This document shows positions 10,636 through 22,741 of a stretch of DNA of 64,000 nucleotides, piece after piece. How positions within the stretch are numbered: the stretch's first letter is position 1; every line of letters begins with the position of its first letter. Origin of the DNA: Myrmaecium sp. VS I D KN 1 (taxonomy: Eukaryota > Ascomycota > Dothideomycetes > Valsariales > Valsariaceae). Both the position numbers and the translations under genes were made by a program. The stretch is from contig JADQAV010000047.1 of the NCBI GenBank assembly GCA_019775845.1, positions 248,001 through 312,000 of the forward strand, read 5' to 3'. A model generated the notes under the pieces. That model searched no databases, was not told the DNA's origin, and saw only the letters and a list, made by a program, of their open reading frames with translations.

Positions 10636-11264
10636 TTGTGATTCGATGAGAGATCAGACGGAAGGGTGCGGTTGATATGGGATGGGATGGTTGGGGCGAA
10701 AAAAAGGGGGGAAGGGACGCCCTGCTCTGCGTTGCGTTGCATTGCGTTGCGTCCCTGTGGGTGGTGGGTCGTCCCTTTGTTTTGTTGGTGATTGGACCCT
10801 TTGGGGAAAGAGAGAGGGAAAAACGGAAGGTGATCGGTTGGTGCATTTTTTCCTTCGCTCTTGCTCGGTAGAGGCAGGAGGGTTGCGCGGCAGCTTAGGG
10901 TTGGAAGGGGTGAAGAGGTTGGTTGGCTTGTCGTTTCAATCTCTTTCCTCCAGTCCGTAGTTTTGCAGCGTCCATAGCGATTTTACTCGATTGCTCATGA
11001 CTGCCGGTATACCTGGCAACTTCTTCTTTTTTTGTCGGATTCGCCTCGACGGCGCGGAGGTGTTTTTTGGACTGCCTCTTTCCCATTCGGATGCCCATCT
11101 GACGGAGGATGAGATGAGGTGAGGTAGTCGCTGTCCCGGTCCGTCAAGGTCAATTGATGAAAAATCCGAACTGCGGACGTCCCCGCGTTCGTTGCGCGCG
11201 GATGGTTTGGTCCAGGACCGGACACCAGTTTCAAGTCTCCTTTTCCTCTCCACTCTCCCTCCCC
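10636..11264. other. Spacer between tRNA-Leu and cnl2
   Basis: Contains the 5' flank of the tRNA and the 3' flank of the minus-strand Cnl2 gene. No further gene is seen. Confidence 0.5.
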
Positions 11265-11923
11265 TCACTCCTTGCCTTGACGCGCGTGCGCAGCCACTGC
11301 TTCGAGCGCCTTGAGCGTCTCCAGCACGTCCTCTCCCCGACCGGCCTGGGCGAACTTGCCGTAGCGCAGGTCGCTCAGGTCGCCGACCAGCCTGCGAATC
11401 TCCTCCAGTAGGCCGGCGGACTCGGCCTCCATTGCTGCGATCTCGGCCTCGAGATCCTTTGTCGCTCGGTCCACGGCAGGGAGGAGGGTGTCCGGGGTAT
11501 GCGGGGCGGCTTTGGGGTGGTGGGTGGAAGGCGCGAAGAGCTGGCGGGCGGAAGTGTTAGCAACATATTTCAGATGTTGGAAGCTGTAGGGCCGGCGCGA
11601 TGTACCTCCGCCTCCATATTGATTTCGTCCTCGCCGAGTCCGGCGGCCTGGAGGTCAAGCTTGTCCAAATCGCGCCGGGCACGGGCGACCTCCCGTCGCT
11701 GCTGCTTCCCGCGCTTGAGCTCGGCGGCGATGTGGGTCCGCACATCGTCGATGTCGAGCGCGCGTTGGTGTTGCAGTTCGCGGTAGAGGATAGGGATGCG
11801 CGGGTTGTTTTGGTGGGCGCGGGGGAAGAGCTCGGTGAACTGCTCGAGGGTGATGATGTTCGGGAGAGGCGCGGGCGCGAGGAGGAACGAGTTGAGGATG
11901 TTGGCTTCTGTCGGGGGCGCCAT
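11265..11923 (-). CDS. cnl2: Cnl2/Nkp2-family kinetochore protein
   Basis: Two exons, 11923-11606 and 11540-11265, with a 65-nt intron (donor GTACAT, branch GCTAAC, acceptor CCAG), phase 0, 197 aa. The start at 11923 gives MAPPTEANILNSFLLAP, the usual beginning of fungal Cnl2, followed by the blocks FTELFPRAHQNNPRI and LYRELQHQRALDIDDV. The frame is open for 47 more codons upstream, but those residues do not look like the family. The second exon is helical and coiled-coil-like (DRATKDLEAEIAAMEAESAGLL). Fission yeast Cnl2 and budding yeast Nkp2 belong to the inner kinetochore Ctf19/CCAN assembly at centromeres. The gene is divergent from eaf3 across a 518-bp shared promoter. Confidence 0.88.
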
Positions 11924-12441
11924 TGTTGTAGAAACGTCGATCAAGGCTTTGCGATGGCAGTCCGAGTATACGGAGAGCGGTTCTGGAGGCGCAGAAATTG
12001 GTGGTAGTATAATGGTGGTTGCTTCCAGATGATCGAACGGAGTTAATGGGCAGCACGTCGCCAAGAAACGCGAGGCGCGTCAGGACGTGAATGGCAATGA
12101 TTTCTTTTAGCCCGTCACATGCCCCGACCCGACCTCAAAGCAACTTCCCTCTCGTCGATTGACCGGAATAGGCTGTTGGCCAGTGGTACATCCGGCTGAA
12201 GTCACCGCCATTGTTGCAACCGCATCGGATCGACATTTCCGAATCGTGGTCACACCTTCGTTCCCCGACTGGAGCTCGACGTCTGGCGGAGCTCGAAACA
12301 TATATCAGCGCTCAGGCGTTCACTGTCCTGTCACTGTCTTAAAGGAAGAAACATCCCTTCGCTCTTGATTATCCGGGCCACCCACTTTTTGGATACCTCG
12401 AAGCTTGCACCACCAACCGTCTTGGGGTCGTCGCTGCCACC
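11924..12441. promoter_or_regulatory. Shared divergent promoter of cnl2 and eaf3
   Basis: 518 bp between two start codons on opposite strands, with no other gene. Both genes act on chromatin (kinetochore and histone acetylation/deacetylation), so co-control is possible but untested. Confidence 0.55.
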
Positions 12442-14097
12442 ATGGCTCCCTCAAACCAGCCCATGTATGCCAAGGACGAGAAGGCACTGTGCTTCCACAT
12501 GGACCTCCTCTACGAAGCCAAGGTGATCGAAGTCAAGCCGACGGATCCCAACGACAAGAAGAGCGCGTTCGAGTACAAGGTGCACTACAAAGGCTGGAAG
12601 AACACGTAAGTCCACATCCTTTCCTTCGTCAGCCATCTGCATTCTCCGGTCGAGAGACCGCATCCTCCTTCATGATTTCCCCTGCGCGATTACCGCAGCA
12701 CTCTGCCCGTTCAGCAACCCTTCCCAATCCACGTCTAAGCGGCTGGTGCCGGTTTTTCCATGCAGTTCTGCAGTTACCAGCCCGTCGCCTGACGCCAGGT
12801 GACGGGCTGGCAAGCTGCGCTTCCGTCGTCCCTTGACCCCCTTTCCTTCGTCCGGCGCCGGGTCGCCGGCAGGGCAGGACCCGCCTAGGCTGTCTCAATT
12901 CAACAGATTCCCTCATCGAGTGTCCAGTTGTCGTCTACATGTCGTTCTCATTATAGTTCCCGCATTGGCACCGTTATTTTTATTCAGTCGGAGCCGCTAA
13001 CCCTCCATCCACAGCTGGGACGACTGGGTGCCCCAGGACCGTCTCCGTAAGCTCACCGACGAGAACAAGGAGCTCGCTGCCACTCTCAAGAGGGACGCGA
13101 TGCGTAGGCAGAGCAAACCCACGCCGACTTCGCACAAGAAGAAGGCCGGCGAGTCATTGCGTGGCAGTGAGGAGCGACACTCTTCCGTGACAGCTACCCT
13201 GCCCAGGGGCCAGAAGAGAGGTCGCGATTATGAGATTGAAAAGGCTAGTCACTCTGCTTTCCTACTTTCCGCCTCTCCCCTTTCTCACTGGGACAATTTC
13301 CTCATCTAAAGTGTTCCTTGTCTTTGTGAACCCGGTGTTCAAGATCTCGCGTCTCTAGTAACGCTTCGCACGGCCTGTGACATCTCATTCCTGACTAAGT
13401 CGCTAACTCCCTCCCAACAGGAAGAGCAATACCTTTCCCGGCCATCCATCCGGATCGTCATCCCCGACCGGTTGAAGAGCCTGCTCGTGGACGACTGGGA
13501 ATACGTCACCAAGAACCAGCAGATCCCGTCGGTGCCCGCCAAGATCCCCGTGTCGCAGATCCTGGACGAGTACTTCGAGGCGGAGAGCAAGCACCGGCTG
13601 CAAGGCACGCCCGACTACGAGATCTTCGAGGAGGTCATCTCCGGTCTGAAGGACTACTTCAACGCCGCCCTCGGCCGGGTCCTCCTCTATCGCTTCGAGC
13701 GGCCCCGGTTCGCGGAGATCCTGAAGGAGATGGAGGACCCGACGAGCGAGCTGGCGGGGAAGAAGGTCGTGGAGATCTTCCCCGGCGAATACCTGCTGAG
13801 ACTCTTCTGTACGTGCTTATCTACCTCTCTCCCTCTCCCTTCGCTCTCACCCGCCTCAACCTTCCCTACACATTCTCTGCCCCCTGCACATGCTGATATC
13901 CCTCGCACTCAGGTTCCCTGCCAGAGCTGATCGCTCAAACGAACCTCGACCAGCAGTCGTGCACGCGGCTGCGGGAGGAGCTTTCAAAGCTGTCCATGTG
14001 GCTGTCCAAGAACCAGCAGGTGGACCGGTACTTCACGGCCGAGTATGAGAACCCGACGCAGGAGTACCTGGACAAGGCGAAGGCCGGCATCTTCTAA
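12442..14097 (+). CDS. eaf3: Eaf3/MRG15 chromodomain protein of NuA4 and Rpd3S
   Basis: Four exons: 12442-12605, 13015-13243, 13421-13808 and 13913-14097, giving 321 aa, the usual Eaf3 length. The N-terminal chromo-barrel is at about residues 12-70 (ALCFHMDLLYEAKVIEV, VHYKGWKNTWDDWV) and reads methylated H3K36. A basic linker ends in KRGRDYEIEKEE. The MRG domain runs from about 135 to 320 (RIVIPDRLKSLLVDDWE, SLPELIAQTNLDQQS, QEYLDKAKAGIF). Eaf3 is shared by the NuA4 acetyltransferase and the Rpd3S deacetylase in the nucleus. Intron 1 is 409 nt and holds a strong hairpin. Intron 2 has no GT at the position that keeps the family sequence EKEE; the donor there is GCTAGT, making it a GC-AG intron. 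An alternative (GTCACT donor, acceptor after GAAG) would change EE to AK. Confidence 0.93.
12777..12810. repeat. 34-nt near-perfect hairpin inside eaf3 intron 1
   Basis: Arms 12777-12791 and 12796-12810 are 15 bp each with one G-to-A type mismatch and a 4-nt loop, ACGC. The stem is GC-rich (CCAGCCCGTC..). It sits in the middle of the 409-nt first intron. Confidence 0.85.
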
Positions 14098-16350
14098 GCC
14101 CGCCTGCGCGCCCGCCAGTCAGCCAGCAGCTAGCTTTCGTTATCCTATGCCTTTCACTCTCGTTGCTGAGAGAGACGGTCGATACCCCCCAGGAGGGCTT
14201 CTTGTTTCTTACCCATGGTCATGTTTCGATCTGGTTCACGGCATCGTTTTGGCGCGTTAGAGGCGTTGCTTTTTTTGAACAACCTTCTTGTTTTCCATCT
14301 TGTTCTTCCTCGTTCGTCCGAGGCGTTTTCCGGATCTGTTTTTATAGGTGTAATCTATGGTCATCTCAACCTGGTTCATTCTGCGATAGTTGTAGAAGAC
14401 GAGGGGAGATGGGATGCCTGGAAATCGTATCCGCCACACCGTGATCCCGTGTTTGGACTTGCTGTTGCCTGACGTGTCATCGGATCTTCTATGGAGGCAG
14501 GACTGCTGCATAGGTGATAATGGGCACTAGTTAGTCACCTAGGATGTTTTTGCCCACTATCCTTGCTTCACTCTTTTGTGTAGAAATGTCTATGTACCCC
14601 ATCCCGCATTGAATGCGTTGGGCGATGTGGGGAAGGGGAAGGGGGGGTTGACTTCCTTCTTCCCCCCTCTATACTGGTCTTGGCTGCTGTTCATCTTGCT
14701 TGGCTGTTTCCCGTCGTTTCTTTCTTCTCTCGTGTATTCGCGAAGGTGAAACCGTCCTCTGATATTGGACGCTTTTACCGTTTCGTCGGTCTTCTCCTGC
14801 TGCAGTAGCTTTTTTCTCATTACAGTCGAGAGAGGGTTAGCTCTGTGTTCTTCGTTTTCTTTCTTTTTTTCTTCTTTTTTCTTTCTCTTCTTGTTTTTTA
14901 TGATATCACATGCTCATCCATGTTTTGTCTCCATCCGTCCGAGTGTAGGTAGTAGCAGCCACTGTAACTCCCGTCCTCACGCCAAGGCGAAACGAGAGCA
15001 GAATTAAAGTCAACATCCAGATGCCACATCAACAATCATCCCGTCCCGTCTTTGATTTCTCTCGTCGGTAAATCCCGCGAACCGGTCCTCTTTAGTAGGT
15101 ACTCGGTACCGCTCCTGGCCTGTATTGTCGAGAGCGAGCGGGAAAGGGGGATGGATGGGAAAGCCTTGCCGGATGGCGAACCGAGTTTTGCCCATTGGCA
15201 GTTCCCCCGCCCCAGCTGCGGTCAAGGTTTTGAAGATGCTCGGAAACTTTCGGTTTTAGCGTGGTCTTCTAGATCGTTTCTCCTTCTTTCTTGGCTGTCT
15301 TGATTTCGCATGCACTCTTCTTCGTGCTTGGATAGTTCTGTATATAGGTAGATAGACCTGAGAGTTGTATGCGGAGTATATATCTCTCTCCCCCTCTTTC
15401 TCGCCTACGTACCGAGTGGTGCCGCCGGTCGTGGAGATCGGCGGGCAGATGAGGTGGTGGTTTCTCCACCGCGCGCGTCTCCACCGCCTCCGGAGGCGTT
15501 CCGACGGAGCATCACCAGCGGCAGGTCCGTACTTGGCTGATCCCTGCATCTGCACCTTTTCCCCTGCACCGTCGATGAACCGCGGTTGACTTCAGGTTGT
15601 CAGAACCGTTGGTAATAAGGTGTTGATTAAGTTAAACCTGGCCTAGCAGGCCCGGCATCAGAGTTGGGGTAGTAATGGAGTCAAGTACGGAGTACCGTAC
15701 TTTGGTCACCTTGACAGGCGCGAGGTTCACGTCTCTCTGCCCGCGCGGCTGCCGTGGCTGCCGTGGCTGCGGGCTTGGATGCCCGAGCTAATTCCATCAT
15801 AGGAGTACCTACTCCGTATCCTCCCTGTAAATATCACCGACGGGTGAGGGCGAGTGGTTGGATGCCAAACCCTGACTGAAGAGGACGTTAAGAAATTATG
15901 TCACTCCGACTAAACCACTGATTAGAGCTATAATATCATCACCAGCCACAATCCTTCCGCGCCCTCTCTGGACCCATCAAGCTTTTCCCCGTCTCTCCCG
16001 ACGCTGCAGAAACCACGAAACCACACACCGTCCGTTCTCCCCTCATCATCACCATATCAACCCTCTCCAGGGCAACTCGTGCTATCTGGTGCCAATTGGG
16101 GCTGTTCGGCCCCCCAGCTTCGTTCAACTCCAACCCTCAAACCTGCGAACCTGCCAACCTGCCAACCACCTGGTCCGGTCCGCTCGAGAGACTGTCATGC
16201 TGTGGACGAGCTTCCCAGCCCGCACACTCGCCCCCCACCACCACGTCCGTATGACGTCCAGAGCCACCGAGTCCGCCGATCGACCTTCCCAACCGTTTTG
16301 ACGCAACGAGGGGGATCTGAGAACCCCACGAGGGGTGTCCTCCATCCGCG
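14098..16350. other. 2.25-kb spacer, no gene seen
   Basis: Holds the 3' UTR of eaf3, long pyrimidine-rich tracts (14780-14900), a G-rich stretch at 14629-14647 and the upstream region of the rhodopsin-domain gene. Two copies of the 9-mer TACGGAGTA (15686-15694, and reverse at 15810-15818) occur here. Open frames are short and not protein-like. Confidence 0.55.
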
Positions 16351-17691
16351 ATGCTCAGCCTCGAAGTCGAGTCGTGGATCTGGTACTCCTTCGCGGTGAG
16401 CCTCACGCTCGCCCGCATCACCTCCCGCACCCTGCTCTTCGGCGGCGGCCTCCACGGCATCAAGAAGCTCCAGCTGGACGACTGGCTGATGCTCTTCGCC
16501 CTGTGCACCTACACGGTCGTCATCGTCGCCGTCAACATCACCCGCGACACTCGCACCAACCTGATCGCTTCCGATGTCGACGTGAGCAAATTCACCCAGG
16601 AGGACCGCGATGAAAGACGGTTCGGGTCCAAGATGGTGCTCGTAGTGGAAGAATGCCAGATCGCAACGATATGGGCGATCAAAGCATGCCTGCTCATGAT
16701 GTACTACCGACTTACGTACGTAGCTGCATCCTCATCTTGAGCCGGTGATAGCTCCCATTTGCTAACGATTCAGTAGGATTGCTCTCAAGGAGAACCTATA
16801 CGTGAAAATATTGGCAGCTTATGTAGCATTCGGGTTTGTGTCCCAGCAGATCTTCTATCTCGGCGTCTGGTGCCGGTCCGTAGCAACCATCCGATTACTT
16901 CGCGTTTGTTGCAAGCCGATCGCTAACCCTGCAATGACAGACCATTTCACCAATACTGGGCCGTGCCTCCGAAAAACAAGCAGTGCAGCGCAGCCACCAA
17001 TCACCTCATCAGCAACGCCGTTTACAACCTCAGCTCCGACATGCTCATGCTCATCCTCGCCCTGCAGATGCTCATCCGCAGCCACCTTCCCTTCCGCCGC
17101 AAACTTGTTCTCTGCCTCATCTTCGGCCTCGGCGTCTTCGTCATCCTCTGCGCCGTCCTCAACAAATACTACTCCTTCACCCGCCCCTTCGGCTCCCTGT
17201 GGACCTTCTGGTACGTCCGCGAATCCTCCACCGCCGTCCTCGTCGCCAACCTGCCCTACACCTGGACCCTGCTCCGCCGCATCTTCCACCTCTCCCACTT
17301 CGACACCGGCCGCTCCTCCGAGTCCAGCGGCCTCGGCCACCGCGATCAGTTCTACAGCCAGGCGAGCCACGGCCGTCAGAGCCCGCCCGACAGGCGCGAT
17401 CGAACCTTCAGCCCGGATGACTTGGACGACGACCTGGAGGCCCAGCTGGAGATGATCAAGACGCACAGCCGCAGAGACCGCGACGCCATCACCGATAGCG
17501 ACGCCACCAAGAAGAGCGCAAGCCCCAGCGGCTCTCGATCGCCACCGACAACCGGCGAGCCGGAAAGCAGTCGGAGCGAGGACGTCGGCTCGTCCAGCGA
17601 CCCGTGGCTGTCCGGGACCGCGATCCTGGACAAGCCGGTCGACCCCGGGACGTATTCCATGCCTTATGGAAGGCAACCGAGCCAGGATTGA
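16351..17691 (+). CDS. Fungal-rhodopsin-domain seven-helix membrane protein
   Basis: Three exons: 16351-16715, 16777-16875 and 16941-17691, giving 404 aa. Introns of 61 and 65 nt carry GCTAAC branch sites. Seven hydrophobic segments are visible in order: WYSFAVSLTLARI; WLMLFALCTYTVVIV; IATIWAIKACLLMMYY; ILAAYVAFGFVSQQIFYLGV; LSSDMLMLILALQML; LVLCLIFGLGVFVILCAV; and STAVLVANLPYTWTLL. The order, LDDW before helix 2 and Cys-rich loop (W-C-R-P, K-Q-C) match the large fungal-rhodopsin (PTH11-like) family of plasma-membrane proteins, some of which act as receptors; none is known to bind retinal. The C-terminal ~150 residues are polar and likely cytosolic. Ligand unknown. Confidence 0.9.
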
Positions 17692-18316
17692 CGGTGAATG
17701 ATGAAGGTGGAGTGAGGGGTATGCATGCATGCAGGTGTTTAGCGAGGGTAACTTTTTGCTTATATCATGCATCGGAGCATTGGCGTTGTTGGATTTTCTT
17801 CTCCACGAGTATATACGGTTTGGCTGCATTGGGAACCCTTCTATGATACCCTCTTTTTGTCGCATTTGGGGATAATATGGTTAGAAAGAGAGAGGAGGAG
17901 GAGAAAAGGAAGACAAGAGGAAGAGGAAGAGGAAGAGAGAAGAGGGCTTATGAACATTTCTGTTGTTTATATTTTCTTATTCTCTCCATGATATCTAACA
18001 ACTTACTTATGGCAGCGAGCGGAGAGAAGCGGAAGAGAATATCGGTAGTGAGATCACATTAAGAAGACGGACAATAAGAACGCGGCTAAATAAAATGAAG
18101 AACAATAAAAGAAGATCTGCCTTCTCCGCTCCGTGGTCCCTTCCCAGATCCGTCAGACTCCATGATTCCATGCGTGAAAAGAAAGAAAACGGGTGTGCCT
18201 CGATCGTCACGCGCCACACGCCACACGCGCCACACGCGCACAGCTCGTGTCCAAACCGATCCGAAACACCTCCCTATAGATCACCAGCTCCGCTTACGCC
18301 AGTCGATTATCGCTTC
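17692..18316. other. Convergent 3' spacer
   Basis: 625 bp between two genes facing each other (rhodopsin-domain protein and Gyp2-type RabGAP). It holds purine-rich AG repeats around 17880-17950 and presumed 3' UTRs. No gene seen. Confidence 0.5.
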
Positions 18317-21300
18317 TCACCGCTCAAACTCCACCTTCCCTTCCTCCTCGCTCGGTCGACCGGGGGCGTCAGAGCCGGTCGCGGCCGTCGACGGCGACGG
18401 CACCGGCTCATCCAGCAGGCTGGGCCGGTCCGCCGCCAGGGCCGCCCCGGCGCTGACGTCCTCCGTCTCGGCGCCCTCGAGCAGCTCCCGGTCGCGCTCG
18501 CGGATGGAGCGGGTGTCGGCGTGGGCGTCGCCGTCGTCCTCGTCGTCGGCCGACGCGCCCGCGCCCCGCCCGGCGTTCTCGAGTTCCTTCTGCGCCTCGT
18601 CCATGCGCCGCTTGACCTCGGCCGCGACGCGCATGCCGTCGCTGACGATGTTGTCGAGCATGCCGCGGATGCCACGGGTCGGGGGCACGACGCCGGCGGA
18701 CGAGGGCCCTGCGGCATTCGCGCCGTTGCCGCCGAGGAGGGCGGCTGCGTTGCGGCCGGCGTTGGAAAAGGTCGTGAGGGTGGAGCTGGTAGAGGGGGTG
18801 ACGGGGGCGTTCTTGTCGGCGAGGCGGAAGGAGTCGGCGAAGGCGGTCTCGAAGAAGTGTTCGAGGGTCTCGTCGGCGAGGATCACCATACGGAAGGTGG
18901 GAAGGGTGATGTGGAGCGGATTGTTGGGGTCGAGGGCGGCGTTGGCCGAGTGGCTGTGCGGCTTGGACGTGGGTGAGGCGGGGGAGGTGGGTGCTTCAAC
19001 GGTGGGAGAGGTGAGGAGATCTTTGTCCTTGGTCTCTTCGGAGGTGGATGATTTCTTGTTGTCATTTCCGAGGTCCAAAAGGTTATTGTCGTCGTCTTCA
19101 TCATCTTCTCCAATGCTAAAGGCGTCGACTGCTTGGGACATTTCCTCAACAGACTCGTCTTGAGCAGGTTTAGAGGGGCGTTTAACTTCGTGATCAGGGT
19201 CAGCATATTCAAAACATCGCCTGATAAAAGCAGATATGCTGTTGAGGAATTGCTCGTCTCGGTTCGTTCTGCCGTTTGCACCGTCAGCAGTGAGGTCTGT
19301 CGTTGAGACGGCCGGGGAGGGTCCCCCGATACCCCTGCGGGACAGAAAGAGAAGCGCCTCAGAAATCCTCAAGATTCCCTCGCGGTCAACCTTGCCATCT
19401 CCATCGTCGTCGTATAGCTCGAAAAAGTAGCTGATGTTCGACATGATGTCCCTTGTCCCTTTGACGTGGGCGAATCCGGTCACAACATTCTGTAGGCTCA
19501 GTGCTTGCGTGTTATCCGTGTCCCACTTGCGGAACAATCGACGCATAAAGTCATGATCCGCCGGCTCCGGACCGGCACCCCAAGGCGATAGCGAGAGACG
19601 TTGTCGGGCGTTAGTGCCGAAGTAGGAATGCACCTGCTTCTCAACGGGGTCGCCAGGGGTACTGGGAGAATCCGTGACTGCCCACCTAGCGATTCCTGAA
19701 GAGCAGGTTAGCAAAGACGAGAAACGCGGCACCGGACGTGAGCCCACATACCTGCAAGAAACTCCCTGAAAGCATCATAATCCATCTGTGTCGGACTTGG
19801 CCCAAGCGCTACACGACCCATCTCCGCTGTGCTGTTGCCTGCAACCCCGGTCACTATTTCAGTTGCCTTTGCTCGACTTAGCTTCGCTTTTCGCTCTGCT
19901 TCCTGCTGGAGTGTTTCGGCCCGTTGCTGTCGCTCATATAGCACCCTGTAGAAAGTGTCATAAAGGAAACCAAGGTCATCAACATTAAGGCGCTTGCTTT
20001 CCGGGCCAAGATTGCGGATAGAAGTCCGTTTAGCGAAGCTTTCAATGTTCTCCAAGACAGCGTTCTTGTGTTTAGCGCGCTGCTCAGAGATGGTATTTTG
20101 CGTGATCCCGGCAAATTCTTTGAAGGCGACAACCATCAGCTCTTGGAACTTGGTGACCGCGCGAAGCTTGGCATTCTCTGACTTGGGATGCGCGGATTCA
20201 TCCAATCTGCTGAAGTAGGACTTCAGCACTGATATGAAAGTCCCGTCATCAGTAGCGTCGAGTAGTTCCTCTCCGTTGATCCGCAGAATTGCAAGACCTA
20301 TCTGAAATAGGACCTTCGGGCCCTCTAGAAAGAAAACGTCGAGAACACGGAAAGCGAAAACGAGCGGCATTGAGTTGATATAGAGAGACAGAAACCACGG
20401 TAAAGATACGACGGATAACTGGACGTCGGATTTAACAAGGTGATCCCAGAGTATGGGCATGGTCTTCTCAACAAGCGATTCGAAAACACGCTGGTCCAAA
20501 AGCGTCCCGTACATGGTCGTAGAATAATATCCCGGCAGTAGTCGGTCGCAGAGCACGGAAAGTAAGAAGAAGGCCTGCTCCTCGGACATGTAACTACAGG
20601 CATGTTCAGCGCAAGTCTCAGGGCGGTAAGGCGGAATACATACATCAGAAGGGCAGCTGTCACGATATTCATAGCTTGACAATACCCCACCTGCTCGTTC
20701 GTCCAGCTGTAAGCCGTGAGAACTCGGCGTAGTCGGCCAATGCCTTCCTCGCTCTGAAAGCCCGGGTACTCGGGTAGACTCCTGTTTAGATCTTTCTCAA
20801 TCTCATCTATGGCTAATGATTCTTTCCCGGAAAATTTGGCTAGGGTCTCCGTGTATAGCTTGGGGTTTTGTAAACGAAGGAAAAACGAGCCCGAGGTAAG
20901 CTCCCAGATCTCTCCACGAAGGCGGTTAGGCAATCCAACTCGTATGAGTTTGTGGAAGGTCGGCTGACGTATCAAAGTGGCATTTCTGCCGTTTTCTAGA
21001 CGATCCGTGAGCGTCAAGTCTACAGTCATTACTGTCAGGGGCTGGCTATTCACCTCTGAAATACTCCCGCCACAACCGGATCTTGGTTGCATCGCGTAAT
21101 TTGCGAGGGTTACCGGGATACCTGAAGACCATGCCGAGGCCAGCATCCGGTATCTCCTTCGGCTGAATTCCTGCCGCCTCATCCCCCTTCTTCTCCACAT
21201 CATCTGCCATCAGATATTCGGAGTAGCATAACGACACTACCGTCCGAAGGTTCTCTACATCCTTGATACCCTCGCGAAGGCCCCGCTTGAGACCATCGCA

Positions 21301-21870
21301 GAACTTTTCGCACTGTTGCCGGCTTCCGGCAAGTTGTATAGTGAGCTTTTGCCCGCTTGGATTCGCAGTTTTTCCTTTCTCGGGAAACCCATTCCATGTT
21401 GTGATAGCAAGTGCGAACATGTAGCTTTGGCTGTGGAGCCTCTCTACCCGCCTGATCGCGCATAATGGTAGCGTGAAACCGTTTCCTGCAGGCCCAGAGC
21501 CATGAGTTTGGCCGGTGAACGCACTTGAAGAGCTTAGACTAGCTGAACTGAGGAAGCTGGAACCGTGGGTAGAGAAGCACAGATACTGCTCGCTAAGGTG
21601 AAGCTTTCCCACATAATGATTCCCCTGTGGCCGATCACGCTCCTTCTCTCCGGATGTAGCCTCTCCAGCAGCTGCTCGCGTACTATAATGCGGGGAAAGC
21701 GTGAGTTCCGCGGTGATCTCCTGAAGGGGATTTTGAGTGGCCGGTAATCTGAACTGATGGCGGAATAGTTCAGCCTTGGAAGGCCTGCGATCAGACCCGG
21801 TGATATTGTTCGTAAGGTTCGGGTCGATCAGCTGTTGAGCTTTTTGGACGAGGGAGGAGAGATTGAACAT
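18317..21870 (-). CDS. gyp2: GRAM-TBC-EF-hand RabGAP, Gyp2/Mdr1 type
   Basis: Four exons: 21870-21054, 20995-20644, 20593-19752 and 19695-18317, giving 1129 aa. Introns are 58, 50 and 56 nt, two with the donor GTATGT. The start gives [17 protein letters not shown], the usual opening of this family. The GRAM domain lies at about residues 90-200 ([14 protein letters not shown]). The TBC domain lies at about 290-520 with the arginine finger in IxxDxxR (I338, D341, R344) and the glutamine finger in GYCQ (Q379), so it should be active as a GTPase activator for Rab/Ypt proteins. An EF-hand-like region follows at about 729-777. Its second loop (D766, D768, D770, D774) has Glu at position 11 and Gly at 12, so calcium binding is doubtful. 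The C-terminus is long, acidic and disordered. Confidence 0.92.
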
Positions 21871-22741
21871 GACGCGAATGTGCACTCAAGGAGCTATGTA
21901 GTAGTGTTAGCCCGGAACCGGAGGGGAGTGCTGCGGGGAACTCTCAGGAGAGACTCACGCATTTCAAAGGCGCATATGGTTCCGGTTGAAGTGGGACAAC
22001 CTCCTAACAGGGCTTCTTACAGGGCTGAAGCGGGCTGGCCAAGGAAAGGGATTCGTCCGGATGATGATGGCTGGCCAGTGTACCTCATTACCTAAGGTAC
22101 GGTAGTGCCGCCGGGGCCCGGGGCGGAGGGAACGGCGAATAGATTAACCGAAACATGATCTCCGCGGTCGCATAGAACCGCTGCAGGTGAACTTTAGACA
22201 CACACACAGCCACCAGCAGACCAGCCCCAATTACGCAAGCGGTTCCAACTTCAGCTTGTGAGGGACTTCGATGGAATGGGCGAAAGATCACCTCCTCAGT
22301 TTCATACCGCCATATGGCCGCGTACAGCGACGAATTTTTGGCTGCACTACTTATCTATCAGTTCTCCGGCGTCTGAATAATATCCGGCATGGAACAGCTC
22401 TGCTGCAATGAGCGGCAGTAGCAGCTCCGAAGCTCGCGTTTCTGTCTGACCTCTTATTAGACCGTCAGAGAAGCCTCAATAGACGACCAGAACCGAAGAC
22501 TCAACTATATTTGCGTATCCTATAGCTCATCCGTCATCTTATTCTCATGACAAGGTACCTTACGCATATGAAGTATGAGGCATAGGATTGGATGAGTATA
22601 CATTAGCATGTTATCAAAATGGCAACCGGAGGAATATACATTCGCGCACGCAGACGCCCAATATTAACAGATCCTTGCAATGTTCATAGCGACTTCCAAG
22701 CAATCGATGAGCAGTATCCCGCCTAGACCCTGACAATTTAC
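21871..22741. other. Spacer upstream of the RabGAP gene
   Basis: Promoter of the minus-strand RabGAP and 3' flank of the next minus-strand gene. Only short frames; no gene seen. Confidence 0.5.
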
